Assembly (NCBI RefSeq): GCF_024868665.1
Contig: NC_079890.1
Coordinates: forward strand, 789,554-853,553
Length of the DNA stretch: 64,000 nucleotides
DNA from: Triplophysa rosa
Taxonomy: Eukaryota; Chordata; Actinopteri; Cypriniformes; Nemacheilidae
Direction: 5' to 3'
The notes under the pieces were generated by a model. It saw only the letters and a list, made by a program, of their open reading frames with translations. It had not been told where the DNA came from and ran no database searches. This document shows, in pieces, positions 34,803-48,400 of this stretch; the first letter of the stretch is position 1, and each line of letters starts with the position of its first letter. The position numbers and the translations under genes were made by a program.

Positions 34803-37800
34803 GATGCCTAATCAAACTGCCTTTTAGTGTTGTGTTAATTACGCACAAATAAGTGGGTCAATAACTTGAAAGCGTGTGTATTTAAGTGCTCATTCATTAG
34901 GGAGGACGGGCACTTTCTTAATTGAGCAGAACTTTCTGCTGTTTATTTAATGGTTTCCAGTCAACCGACGCCATAAACGTTGCGCACAGAATTCGAAAAG
35001 CACAAACAACAGCTGTGTTTCAAGACGCATTTTAAGACACCGTAGACGTGCTCCTGACATGGAGCTCCTCCACACCGTACATGACGTCATGACACCGAGA
35101 TGCCTCGTTTGAACCAAAGACAGCCATCCCAGAATGCACCGTGACAAGCGCCCTACGCTGCTATCACGTTTGTTCACTTAAAAACTGTGCTGTGAGGTGA
35201 GAGGTTAAAGGTCAAGCGCTCTGACCGGTGTTGTGCATGGCGTGAGTCCAGAGGAGCTGAGCGATGTCATGGGTCCAAGTCTCTCTCTCCTGCACACTGG
35301 ACGTCTGGAGAGTGAGACAGTCTCTGGTGCGAGACGCCTGTCTCACCCACACCTCGAACCTCAGTCCATCCTCGCCGACGCTCTGAGTGAGACCCATTTC
35401 ACCCGTCTGTAGACACAGAGAGAGACACACAATGTGTGCCGTACTGCTGCTGTAAATGTGTGTGTGTGTGTGTGTGTGTACCTTTATGCTGTGTTTGAAG
35501 CTGAACACACTGCACCCTGGGTTGGGCGTTTTGTGTTTGGTGAAGATGATGTAGTTTTGATAGAGGAAGACATGTCTCACGCCCGTCTTCTTGCGTCTGC
35601 CTCCGCTGCACACACACAACTCACCCTGACGCAGCAGATCCCCGCGATCCCACACTGCCATCTGACACACACACACAATGTAAACGCAATTTCTTTTGTT
35701 AATTAAGATGAAGACTGAGACTCGGTGTAAATAAAAAAAGCTCTCCGAGAAGCAGCGTCTCAGTTGAGAATCACGTCTCTGATTAAAAGCACCATCACAA
35801 AATAAACCACGCTCATTTGTCATCCGCAGAAGGTTATTTTAAGTTTACTCAAATTAAAACTTTGAAAAGGTTTCTGTTGATTGAAATCAAATCCAATATT
35901 GACCTGAAATAGGAATAGGATAGGATAGGAAATGCTTAACTAAAGAAAAAATGGAAATGGTGCCTCAAAAATAGACTGAAATAAGTTTAAAGCGCTCAAA
36001 TTATAATAATAAACAAAAACTAAAATAAAAATGAATTAATATTATATAGCAACATTAAAAAAAAACTAAACAAAGAAACAAATCAATTATAAAATGACAA
36101 AAGCGTATACCGAAATTGCTAAAACTAAGTAAAATGAACATAAAAACTAAACATCTAAAAATAAAAGCTAATATTAATATAAATAAAACTAAAATAAAAT
36201 AAGCTATAATATACAGCAACATTAAAAAATAATGTAAAAATAATGTATTTTGCCTCTCTAGACAAATCAATTATAAAATGACAAAAGCTTATACCGAAAT
36301 TGTTAAAACTTTAGCTAAAATGAACATAAAAACTAAACATCTAAAAATAATAGCTAATTTTAAAAACTATTAAAACTATTATGGTACGGTTGAAAGACAC
36401 CTCACGTTTAACATCGGCTAACAAACAATCATTTTTAGTCAAAGTTTGATGCGCATTCTCACCGGACACCCTGTGATGAGGTCACTGGCTCGCAGATCCT
36501 CTCCGTGCCGCTGGGCGTGTCTGAGAATGGAGAGGGCGGAGTCAGAGGTGGGGTTAAGACCGCCCAGCTCCTCTAGCGTCTGACAGTACTGATCCAGTCT
36601 CTGAATGGGAGCGGTGAGACACTGAGGGAACGGAGGAGCGGGAACGAGAGAGGACGACAGCTTGACCTGGACAGAGATGGACAGAAAGAGTCACACTGTC
36701 ACTTTAACTCTCAACTGGTGTTAACTACAACTGCACTAATCTGCGGCTAGTGGACACATTTGGGCACTTTGTGATTTCATTTATATTTGACATAAATGTC
36801 ATAAACTATCTTTTTTCTTTTTAATAAATGTAAAATCTTTCAAGTTATGCATTTATTTGGTGATTTTTATGTTACTTTTTTTTACCTCAATTACTCCATT
36901 TATTTGAATGTAAAATAAGCAGTTTTTATGTTTTTCACCCAAAATTCACACGAAAACATGATTTTCATTAAACACTTCATTCCACTATTTAAAACACAAT
37001 AAAAAAAACTTTTAAAATAAACGACGCTTCTGTTTTTTGTGACATCTGATGGACTTAAGGTAGCAATTACATGAATTATCAATGTAAATATATAAACAAG
37101 CATTTTTAATGTTATTTTTTTACCTAAAATTCACTTAAAAGATTTTCATAAAAATCTTCATTCCACTATTTAAAGGGGTCATAAGGCACGAACAGGTGTT
37201 GTTCTGTGTCTTTGGTGTGTTATAAGTTGCTCATGCATGTATTAGACGTGTAAAACTGCAGAAATGAAAGTGTGGGAACAAAAGAGTCATTCTATGTAAA
37301 AGCGAATGCTCACCCAGACCTGCCTGAAACGCCTCGTGTAGCCACACCCCCACAAATCTACGTCAGTTGGTGGTCTGATTTGACTGAGACCGCCCAAATG
37401 TAGACTCAAGTAAGGTGGGCGTACCTGTCAGCACAATTGAAGAGGAACCTGATGTTCCAAATATGGTCAGAGGCGTCACATTTCCCTCACACGCTTGCAG
37501 TATTCCACCAATCACTACACACTGGTGAACTGGCCAATCACAGCACACCTCGCTTTTCAGAGCCATGAGCTTTGTTAAACATCTGCACGTTTCAAAGAGG
37601 CGGAGCAAAGAGGAGATACAAACATGCACGGTGTGTGGAAAATACAGTGTTTATCAACCTTAAATCCTGTAGACACATTACATCACATCTAAGACAAACC
37701 ATAATATTCCTTTTAGCCGTGTCATATCACCCCTTAAACAACACAGTACGACTGTGCAAAGATGCCATAAATGCTGTATGTGTGAGTAGCTGTTTTTATT

Positions 37801-40800
37801 TGAAAAGATAATAAAAAAGCACTCCGTTATAGGCTCTTTCAGTTCTGGTTTCAGAGAATGTGAGCGTGTTTGCGTGTGTGTGGTTGTGTGTGTGTGCGTT
37901 TGTGTGAATGTTGGTCACATTGAGGATGTTGTACAGGCTCACCCCTCCATTTATGTGTACAGTATGTATGATCTGCATTGTGTTGGATTTATTGAGGGTT
38001 ATTGAACAAATAAAAAATAATTGCTCAAGATTTGAGTCATTTCCCATTCGTTTCCAATGGGTGCCCACAAATGGGCACAAACTGCTAATTAAGGAGTTTT
38101 TTATTTTCACCAACTTAACATTGTTGAATGAAGTCCAACTTTTTTGGGTATGCTAAGGTGGCAAATTTAGGAAAAGTAACCGAGTTTTGTACCGATCAGA
38201 TTAAGAGTAAAAAGGTTATTTAAGAAAACAAAATCATGTTGCCCACATTTGTCCCCAACATCACTTTAGGGTCATTCTTTCATTGACGTTTCTTCTGTCG
38301 TGTTAGAAAGAATGAATCCGTTTTTGGTTTCTCACCCTGAAGAAGTCGGCAGCCTGACCGATGAGCGGAGCGTCCGGCTCGAGTCTCATGCGGATGTAAT
38401 GGGAATACAGCAGGAACTGATCCTTCTGTGAGACACACGGAGCGTTTACATTCGCACGTTTGACAAACACTACAGGTGGATGTGATGTTGGCACTCACTA
38501 AATCCTTGGTGTTTCGAGTCAGACGTGATCACCCAAACGTGTTTTTTCGTCAATTTTAACAACCAAGGGTAGTTTAGATGGTTAGGGTTAGGGTGTGGGT
38601 TAGGGTAAAGGTTTCGTAAGACTTGAAACACCAAGGATTTAGTCAAAACCAACAAGCCACGCCCACGGATCTGACTCGAAACACCAAGGATTAAGTGAGT
38701 GCCATGTGGTGTTACTCACATGTTTACTGAAACAGTCGGCCTGCTGTAGCGTCTGTGAGAGAGCGCCCTCCATGGCGGGGAGGAGTAACTGCGTGTGGAA
38801 GGCACAGAGACTTTTCCAGTTACAGAAGAGCGTCTCTGTTTTACCCCGCAGTGCAGACGGGGCGTCCGACGATTCCAGCAGGGGCAGATAATTCTCCTCT
38901 ACGCCTTTAAGAACGGCCACGTACTGACGCTCTGTGCTGACCAGACGACACCACTGCAAATACAGTTTACTGACAGAAAGAGAGAAACAAGGTCAGATAA
39001 TTTCACTCAGTTGTTTTATTTGTGTTTTGATGGCACACGCACCTCTGTGCGGTGGCTCCTGCTCTCTCCAGTCCCGTCTCTCTCTCGGTTCGGTGGAGCA
39101 GCACATGTTGTCGCGTGAGGCCGGTGTGATCGGCCACCTCCTTACTGCTGACCTCCACTCCTCTGATGAGGACTCCGCCCCCTCCAGCCGAATCCTTCCA
39201 TCCCGGGACAGCCGTAGCCACGCCCGCCACGAGGATGGGGTCCGTCAGCGCCCGCCGGCCCAGCCAGGACAGCGGGGAGGACTGAGACGCCGCCGGCTCG
39301 GCTGGTTTAGACACGGCGGCCGAACGACGCGGGGCCAGCAGAGCCTGGAGGTCAAAACTGGGGTGACGCTTGCGGGGGGGTTTGGGAGGGAGGGGGGCAT
39401 CTGCGGGCTACAGGACGGACATAAATAATGAAGGTAAATATTTGTTTTTGTGTATAAACAAACACTTCTGAATCTGAATCTGGCTTTTCCAAACTTTGAT
39501 TCAAATGCACCACTCAAATGATTCAGTGATTCAGAATCAAGTGCACACTGAGGACATCTGCTGGTCAAACTTTGTAACTGCGGTGAAAAATTATGTACGT
39601 AACTGTCATTTAATATCATTCTACGGCATGCAAACACACACACACACACGGATCTGTCCGAACAGGCAGAAGTGAGATTATTGAGTGCAGATGAGTTTTG
39701 TGTTTTTAAAAACGAGTGAAGCATTGATGGCTCATGGAGTTGGTTTGGTTTTCACGAGTACTTGAGAAGAATGTCAGTGTATCTGGAAAGCGTTTCAGCG
39801 TGACCGGATGTCTGTTCGAGTGTACGGTATATATTGTGTGTGTGTGTGTGTCGTGCTTGAGTCAGTGTGGTGTATATACACTACCGTTCAAAAGTTCATG
39901 GTCATTTGAGCAAAACTTCTCATGATCCTAACAAGGTTGAAGGCACAGTTATAGTTTAGCTTTTAGTTTTATTCATATTTCAAATAATGTTCATTTTTGT
40001 TACATTTTTAGCAATTGTGTTACATGCTTTTGTCCTTTTATTATTTACTTGTTTATTTTTATGTTGCTATATGAGATTAACATATTTTTTTATAAATTGT
40101 GGGAATTTATTTTTAGTTTTTGTTTATTATAATTTTACTGCCTAAAGTTATTTCAGTTTCTTTCTAAGGCAACATTTCAAGTTTTCCCAATAATTTTGAG
40201 GCCATTATTTTTTTTTGATTTGAAATAATCAGAAACATTTTCAAAGTTTCAAAGAGTAACTATTACAATGTCCTTAAAATGACATTTCATGCGATGTGTG
40301 ATGTTGCTGTGTGTGAATGTGAGCGGTCTGCCGAGTTGTAACGCGGAAAGTGAATGAAAAACAAAGTTATTGGCGTGGGAAAAAAGGAGTCGACTCTGAA
40401 TCACGCGAACGAGTCGTCTGTCGTTCTAATTTCAGTTCCGCGTCAGATTTGTGTCACTCGGATGCTGTACGCGGTAGACCAATCACAGCAGACCAGACCA
40501 TCTGACCAATCAGATCAGAGTAGGCTGACAGAAAGGAGGAGATTAGACGGATGAATCGCCGAACAAATCATTTGCGAGTCAGTCAAGAAGTGAGGTAATA
40601 AAATAATAACTGCCTATTATTAGAAAGTGTTTTTACACCGTGTGTGTAGTAAACTAGGACACTCCATAAACCAAAGTAGGACCTTAAAAATCACAAAATA
40701 TTTACTCTTAAATTATTGACACACATGCGAAAATGGAAATCGGATATGAATTCCATTAAATATACATTTTACAAATGTTTTTGAAATGCACGACTTGGAC

Positions 40801-42380
40801 CGATTAATGAACAAAAATCAACAAGAGACAAGACAAGAGAACATTTCTCCAAATTCACAGATGATCAAATATACACTTTTCATTTATTTTATATTTTCTT
40901 TTGGCACGAGATAATCACCAATTTAGCAGGATTACATTAAAGCTCATATGAACTTGACCGTGTTTTTTCATATTCATAAACAAAAGGATTGGATTGTTTT
41001 GTTTTTGCAGGTGTAAATAAGAGGCTGTTTGCACGAGACCGTGTTCAACTGAAAACGCAAAAAAATGATGCGTTTTGGCTGTCCGTTTACACGGAATTGC
41101 TGCAGCAATAACACCAGCAGAGACACACTACAGTATTTACACTCGCCAGACTTTAAACACACATTCACGTCGACCAACGGTGTTAAAAAGCACTTTTGGC
41201 TTATAACTGTGCATGTGTATGTGCCGAGGCACAACAACATCGCCATCCACTGGCCTGTTTTGATAACGCTGTCATGTGTACGTGAAACGTTTCCAAAAAC
41301 GCAAAGGAAAAACTTTGGCCTGATACCATGCATTAAAAAACGAATGTTGCGAAACAAACTTTCCTTTAAAACATAAATGAGAACCCGTGTAACAAAACTA
41401 CCACAGCAGACCACACACTCACGTTCTTCTTGGCGGTGTGCAGCAGGTTCTGAAGGAACTTTCCTCCTCCTGCATTCACTCCCTCTTTCTTCTTCTCCTC
41501 TCCGATCTTCAGCGTGGAGCAGTTCTGCGGCCGAAAGAGAGACGCCAGCGAACCCCAGGACTGCACACCCCCCTCTCCCCCCGCGCCGGGACACCAGTCC
41601 GGCTCGATCTCGCCCTCTAGCTCCCCGAGGCTGGACGTGCTGAGCGCGGGAGTTCTGGGCTCCGCCTGCAGGATCCGGCTCTTAAACTGAGCCAGAGTTT
41701 TCTGATAGCGCTCCAGAGTCTGAGACCAGAGGTCCAGTAAAGGCCCGCCGCCCAGATCCAGAGCCAGAGCACGAGCGTCCTGGAAACGTGACGGAGGGAT
41801 GGGAGGGAGGGAGGAGAGAGGAGACGAGGACGAGGAGGGTGATGAAGATGACACCACATCACACCACTGAGACGCCTGCGGGAGGAGAGACGGACACGAG
41901 TCACTCCTGCACTCCCAAAACCATTCCCATCCGCATGTGTGTGTGTGTTTACTTCAGTAAGTGTGGACAGCAGTCTCTGTGTGTTGTCCAGTTGTGTCCA
42001 GCAGTCAGACAGACAGTGCGACATGTCTCGCACTTTCTCTCTAATCGGAGGCAGTTTGTCCAGCACTGTCTTGAAACCGGCCCAGTCCAGCTCAGACCAG
42101 CTCTCCACTTCTCCCAGCAACACCAGAGTCTCGCTGTGAAGCTCCTAGAAGCACACAAACACATGTTTATCACACTCAGGTCATAGGTCAGCAGGTCCAG
42201 ATGCCGCTCATGTAGGCAGCGAGTCGACTCAAAGCACACAAACACACTCACCATAGCAGATTCTCTGAAGCTCTTGAACTTGTGCTGTTTGAGAGACAGT
42301 CTGCTGAGAGACAGCGGTGGATGTTTATAATCCTCTAACTGTTCCTGGACCTGCTGTATCTCACGCTCACACTGCACCAA

Positions 42381-42467
<87 letters not shown>

Positions 42468-45400
42468 TTTTCATGTGATGTGACACACATTCTAGAGCTA
42501 AACACCTATGATACATATCACGGCCAGTGTTGGGTAAGTTACTCTGAAAAAGTAATGAATTACTAGTTACTAATTACATATTCAATAGTGTAATTAGATT
42601 ACTGTACAAATGACTCTCTCCAAAAAGTATTTAATGACTTATTACTAATTACTATCTATATCCTACATCAACCTTGATTAGTTCAGTGATTCAAGGATAG
42701 ACATGAAACGGCTCTTTTAATTCATTTAAATAAATCACATAAAACTACATAAAGTAGTATTATTAACTGACTAAAGTTTACAAATGTGAGAATTAAAGCA
42801 TTTGTTTTAAAGTTAGACTTATAATGTTGATGTCATTTCCACTATTGAACATATTACACACAGTATTTAGCTCAATTACATCGAAGTAACTGTAATTAAA
42901 TTACAGAAAAATAAGAGTAATCCCTTACTTTACTTATTCTATGAGAAAAGTAATTAAATTATTACAGTAATTACAGTAACTAGTCACACCCAACACTGAT
43001 CACGGCTCTCCATTATTTTCCTTGATATGATAATGAACATGATCAGTTTCGGTTAATACATTTTGCAAATCAATTTGTTCTGCGCAAGCCATATTTCTTA
43101 CGAAAACATACAGTATAAAGGATCACTGATCACTGATAAACAGGTCGATGTTAAACAAAGCTCTTTGAATAAGTTTGAATTAATTATTCGCAGCAAAATC
43201 AGGAATCCCGTTCGAAGGAACAGGGCAGCCACTGGATATACCGTATCATCACACACCAATGTTATCATGCACATATCATGGACTTTTATGCGCTGTTATT
43301 GGTCTTCTTGTTATGCCAAAGCTGTTTTGTACAAAATGGGATTTTGTCAATCTTGGATTTTCTGAAAAGGTCGCACAGTGACATGTCGATCTTCTTTTGG
43401 TCACACGTCTTCACATGATATGAATTAGAGCTGTCGCGATATCAGATTTTCACACCACGGTTATTGTGATCAGATGATCCACCATTGGCAATATTATCGC
43501 AATATCTATGTAAATGTTTTTCTTTTAATGAACAAATAACGCTATCGGTCAAATTCATCTTTCATTTGATTTACTTTGTGTTTTATGCTTCTTTGGACGA
43601 ACAAATCATACTTAAAATTCCACTGTATGAATGAGAAAGAGAGAGTTTGTAACCACTGTGGCTCTTAAAGCAAAACCTAAAACGGGTGCTGAATTGTTTG
43701 TGATATTTTCATATATGTAGAATTAACACGGTAGCGATATTTATGTTTTTACTTGAATGGATATTGACACTACTATATATTGTGACACCCCTAATACAAA
43801 TGAGCAAATTATAAAGCACCAACATTAGCATATGTGTGTTTCCGCTCTCCATTGCTGACATAGTTTTTTTAATTGCACTTGAATCTTTAAAACTGTCTGA
43901 TGGACATGTTCTGTCCTCACGCTGACCTTCTCCAGTTTATCCACAAGCGCAGCCAATCGTCCCAGAGCCTCCAGATCACAGCCCCTCCGATTGGACACGC
44001 GTACCAGTCGATGAAGCGCATCATCCACGCCGTCATACAGGTCAGAGGTCACTGCCAAAGCAGCCCTACAGAAAGATCACACATACAGCTTCTCTGCACT
44101 ACAGGGAGACGGACTTGCATCCATTTGTTCACGTTTGGTGTTGTCCAACAAAACTCCGTTCTTTACTTGTAGTTTTGGTTGAATAGTTAACATTATCGAT
44201 TGGTGTCGTACTTGCAGTCTGGAGATTTCTGTGCCAACCCTGACATCCCGTTGGCCAGACCTGCCAGCCAAGTCCCGCCCCTCTGCTGCAGCTGTGTCAG
44301 CCGTTGGTCGGTGAGGATGCTCGTCATTAACTGTCTGTGTTTGTCAGCACTGAGGGCAACATTCTGGAGACGGAGACAGGAATGTAACGCTATAACTAAT
44401 AGAGACAGATGAACTGTTATCTGTACGTGCTGTGGTACCTTGATGCAGTCAGGTAGAGGCTCTGCGTCCATAGACTGCAGTGCATCTCCCAGCAGGGTGA
44501 GGGCGCTCTCACAGCGCTCAGTCAACTCCTCCAGACTCTGAGGAGAGAAGCGGGAGTGCATCAGCAACGTGATAATGTGCTGCAGCTGTGACCTCAGGCT
44601 TGCGGTCATTTGTAAAACGAGTATTTTTACGGTTATTGGTGCTTTTGATGAGTCTAGAGTCTAAATGTAAAAGACGTTTTGTTGTGGGAGAAGTTTTTAA
44701 TCTATTTGACCAAAGTGCTAAGTTTACACACAATTCAAACATGATGGATTTTCGCTACACCAGCGACGTCTCTGACGGGTTGCTCTCTCTTGGATCATGG
44801 GTAATGCGGTACTTGTGCAGGTGAGTTTTTACACGTTGGTCTATATAAGGCCCTGTCCACAGGAACGTTTCCAAAACCGCAGCCTTTTCTTTGCATTTTG
44901 GCCGTTTGTCCACACGCAAACGCAGATTCAGGTCACTGAAACCAAACTTTTTGAAAACTCCTGCCAGGGTGAAGATTTTCAGACACTCCGGTGTAACGTT
45001 GTCGTGTAGCCAGCGAAACCCGAGATTTAATACTAGGGCTGTGCAATTAATCGAAAATAATTGTAATCGTCAATTTTGGCTTCAACAATGACAAAAACGA
45101 AATAATCGACGTAAAACGATTATTGTGCCGCATTCCATTTTGCAAGGATCCTCTCTTTTCTTGTGATAAAAATCCACAGAGCACCCCCTTCTTTTACAGT
45201 GGTTCAGCTGTGCTATTTCTTTACATTTATTTTTCAGTTGAATTCACAGTTTAAATTTTTATTTTTCTATGTTGTTTTAAAACTTAGTGAGTAATCATGT
45301 TAAATAATCGGGATCTCAATATTGGCCAAAATAATCGTGATTAAGATTTTTGTCATAATAGAGCAGCCCTATTTAATCCTACCACAAAAAAAGCTTTTGA

Positions 45401-48400
45401 TTGGCCAACATGGCTTCACAGGTAGCGTTATAGCGGCACCCGTTGGTTTGGCGTGCTCTTGACAGCGCTGTGTATGACAGAAAAACTATCCGTGTGCGTG
45501 TGGACGAGGCCTAAGATTCAAGATTGTTTTGTCACATGCACAGTTATATAAGGATACTTGTAGTGAAATAAAAGCTGGCCATCTCTCCACAGCCATCTCT
45601 CTTAATTCAGTTCTGTTGCCACTCGTTTCATTGTGTTTTCTGTTTGCTCGGCTAATTTTGTCGTGTTGTATGAAACTCCTTTTTAAGATATTTTTGAAAT
45701 GCCGACAGATGGAAAATTACAAGGAAACTCGGCTAAGGTCCACTTTATTGCACAACGTCATGATTTACCAATCTGAACGCCAGCCAGTCGGAGTGGGAGT
45801 GGTTAAAATCTCCACCCATTTCTCTGGGCAACTGCTGCTTGTCCACAAACTGTTGAAGGATTGCGGTGCCTCGCACTGTGTGCACCTGAAAGAGAGAGAG
45901 TTAGACATCTGTTAATGTAGCTAATGAGAGTAATCATCTACTGTAATGCTTGAGTGACCGGCAGATTGCTGAATTCTCCCATATGAACAGAATAAACCCT
46001 CTCTGGGGAAAAGCCATTCATCTCTGTGAGGACTACAGAGCGTCTATAGCGCACATACCGTGGGTTCTCGCATGATATCTGTGCTGTTTTATTACTGTAT
46101 GGCAGAGTACAAATGCGTTAGATTGTTGGCCGTTGCTTCAATATCGAAAGGCTTATTACACATTTGAAGTGATAAAATTTACACTTGAATATTTATACCA
46201 GTTGACACACTTCTACATTGCACACCGCTATTACGCTAAACAACAATCTGATCGGCTGTTCAACGATTAATCGCATCCAGAATAAAAGTTCGTGTTTGCA
46301 TTTTATATTTATTACACATACATGTACTGTATATACAGTATTTAGGAAAAATACAAAATATAAAAATAAATAAGTAAGCGATAATCCACATCTAATTTAG
46401 GGATAATCCACAGCTAGCCGTGCGTTAAAGGGTTTTAATGCACGACGTGGAGGCCAAGAACCACCCGACGCAAAGCGGAGCCTCCGCCTTTTTGTTGATG
46501 TTTACAGTGTAATTTTAGATCAAACAGGTGAAAATGACTGGAGCTACCCGTGCGTTAAAGCGTTTTAATGCACACCTTCCAGCCAATCAGAATCCAGTAT
46601 TCAAACAGATCATGGTATAAAGTATTTAATGCACAACGCGGAGGACAAGAACTCCTTTAATGCTCGGCTAGCCGTAGATTATCCCGCTTATCTTCTTAAT
46701 TACATACAAATATTAATATACACATGCAAATATTTCCTAAATATATATACGCACGTATGTGTACATGTTTAGAAATACAAAATAAATATGCACAGTACAT
46801 AGACATCTATTTTTATGTAAACACAAATGTTTATTCTGGATGCGATTAATCGCGATGAATCGTTGAACAGCCCTAACTTCAATGTATGAACATGCACCTC
46901 TATTCCATCCAGACACGGTTGGATTGTTTCATCTTGTTCTTCAGAAAGAATAAGAACCGAGTCAAGCCCCGCTGCCATTCGTCCCTGTTAAACACAAACA
47001 GACCCATACACAAACACGCAAAACACATTTAGAATCAATGCACAACACATTTCCGCACCGAGAACACACACACAGCTTTCACCTTGAACGCCATCAGTGC
47101 AGAGATACACAGTTCAGATGAAGAGGACTTTCTGCTGTCCACGATCACAGTAAGGCCTTTCTCTCTGGCCATAGGTCTGTTTTCAAAATGAAGAACAACA
47201 CAAAACACGCATTAGCCAAGAACAGGAAAAGGTCATGAGATAGTGCCCTCGAGTCTGTAATTCAACTCAACGCCCAGGGGTTACCCACAAGAAACTCTGG
47301 CCATCTACTAACTTTGGCTGGGTAAACATCAATCTATTCTGTCATATTTCATATACGTGGTGACGGTCTGTTACACGGGCCAAGTAACACACCTGGTGAT
47401 GGTGTAATAACACGACAACACTTTGATCATTTCATCTTCATTCCAGCCGTCCTCCGGGAGGTGACTCTCTGTGACAACCAACGCTCGCCCCAATCGGTCC
47501 ATAGTACCTACATTACAGATGACTGAATGTTTAATAGAGAAGTGAATGTTTTCACAACCTTCAAGAACATGCACATTTACCTGTTAACATTAGCTTTCCT
47601 GACTGCAGGAGATTGAAATCGAGGTCCCTCAGATGGGGTGATTTGAGCTTCAACTCTGCAGCAAATTCGGTGTTCAATCCCATCTCCTTCTGAGGTTGTT
47701 CCGGAAAGGATGTGGGAGACTGTTCCTCTGTAATACATGATGGATCTGGATGTGAATATAATTCAGTATGAAGTAAGCAACGATGACTGGTTAGAAGGCA
47801 TCAATCAGGAACCGCATCGATCAGAACTTACCTCGATCTTTGGCGTCTGTCTCTGCATGTGTTTCTGTGTTTGTGGCTGTTGCGCAGCCATTGCAAACTT
47901 CTGAAGGCTGAGGAGTGTCCTCTGATTGGCTAGAAAGGCTCTTTGGTGATTTAGTTAAGTCAGTTGGGTGTGTTGCTTTGGTCTGGTGCTTTGAGGCAGT
48001 GTGGTCAACTTTGGCTTTTTGTTGCCCACGGCCATTTGATTTGACCTTCCCTTTGCCTCCTTTGCCCTTCCTTTTCCTCCTGTAGAAAGACAACACATCA
48101 TCTGTATGATAGCTTCAACAGACTTGAAACTGTTCATATTTAAAACTATAAACTCTGGAATGACCGTACCTGGGTGCTCTGAGTCCTCCAGGTTTGACTT
48201 CTTTTCCCCTGGGACCGACGCACATCTCTGACTTCCCATCATGCTTTTCTCCTGATGGTGACAGAATTGCATCCGTCTTCAGATCTCTGATGTCATCTGA
48301 GTGTTCAGTGGTACTTTGAACACAGCTCAAGGAGTCCGGTTCATTGTATAGGAGGGAATCTGAGAGGGATGTGCTTCTTGTCTCAGTTCCATCATCCAGT

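Noticed and set aside
37363..37629. 88-codon minus-strand frame repeated at 53604-53849
   Set aside because: The repetition comes from the two MITE copies, not from a gene family; no known domain.
38579..38607. Interstitial telomere
   Set aside because: Only two or three TTAGGG units inside a fold-back element; too short and explained by the element.
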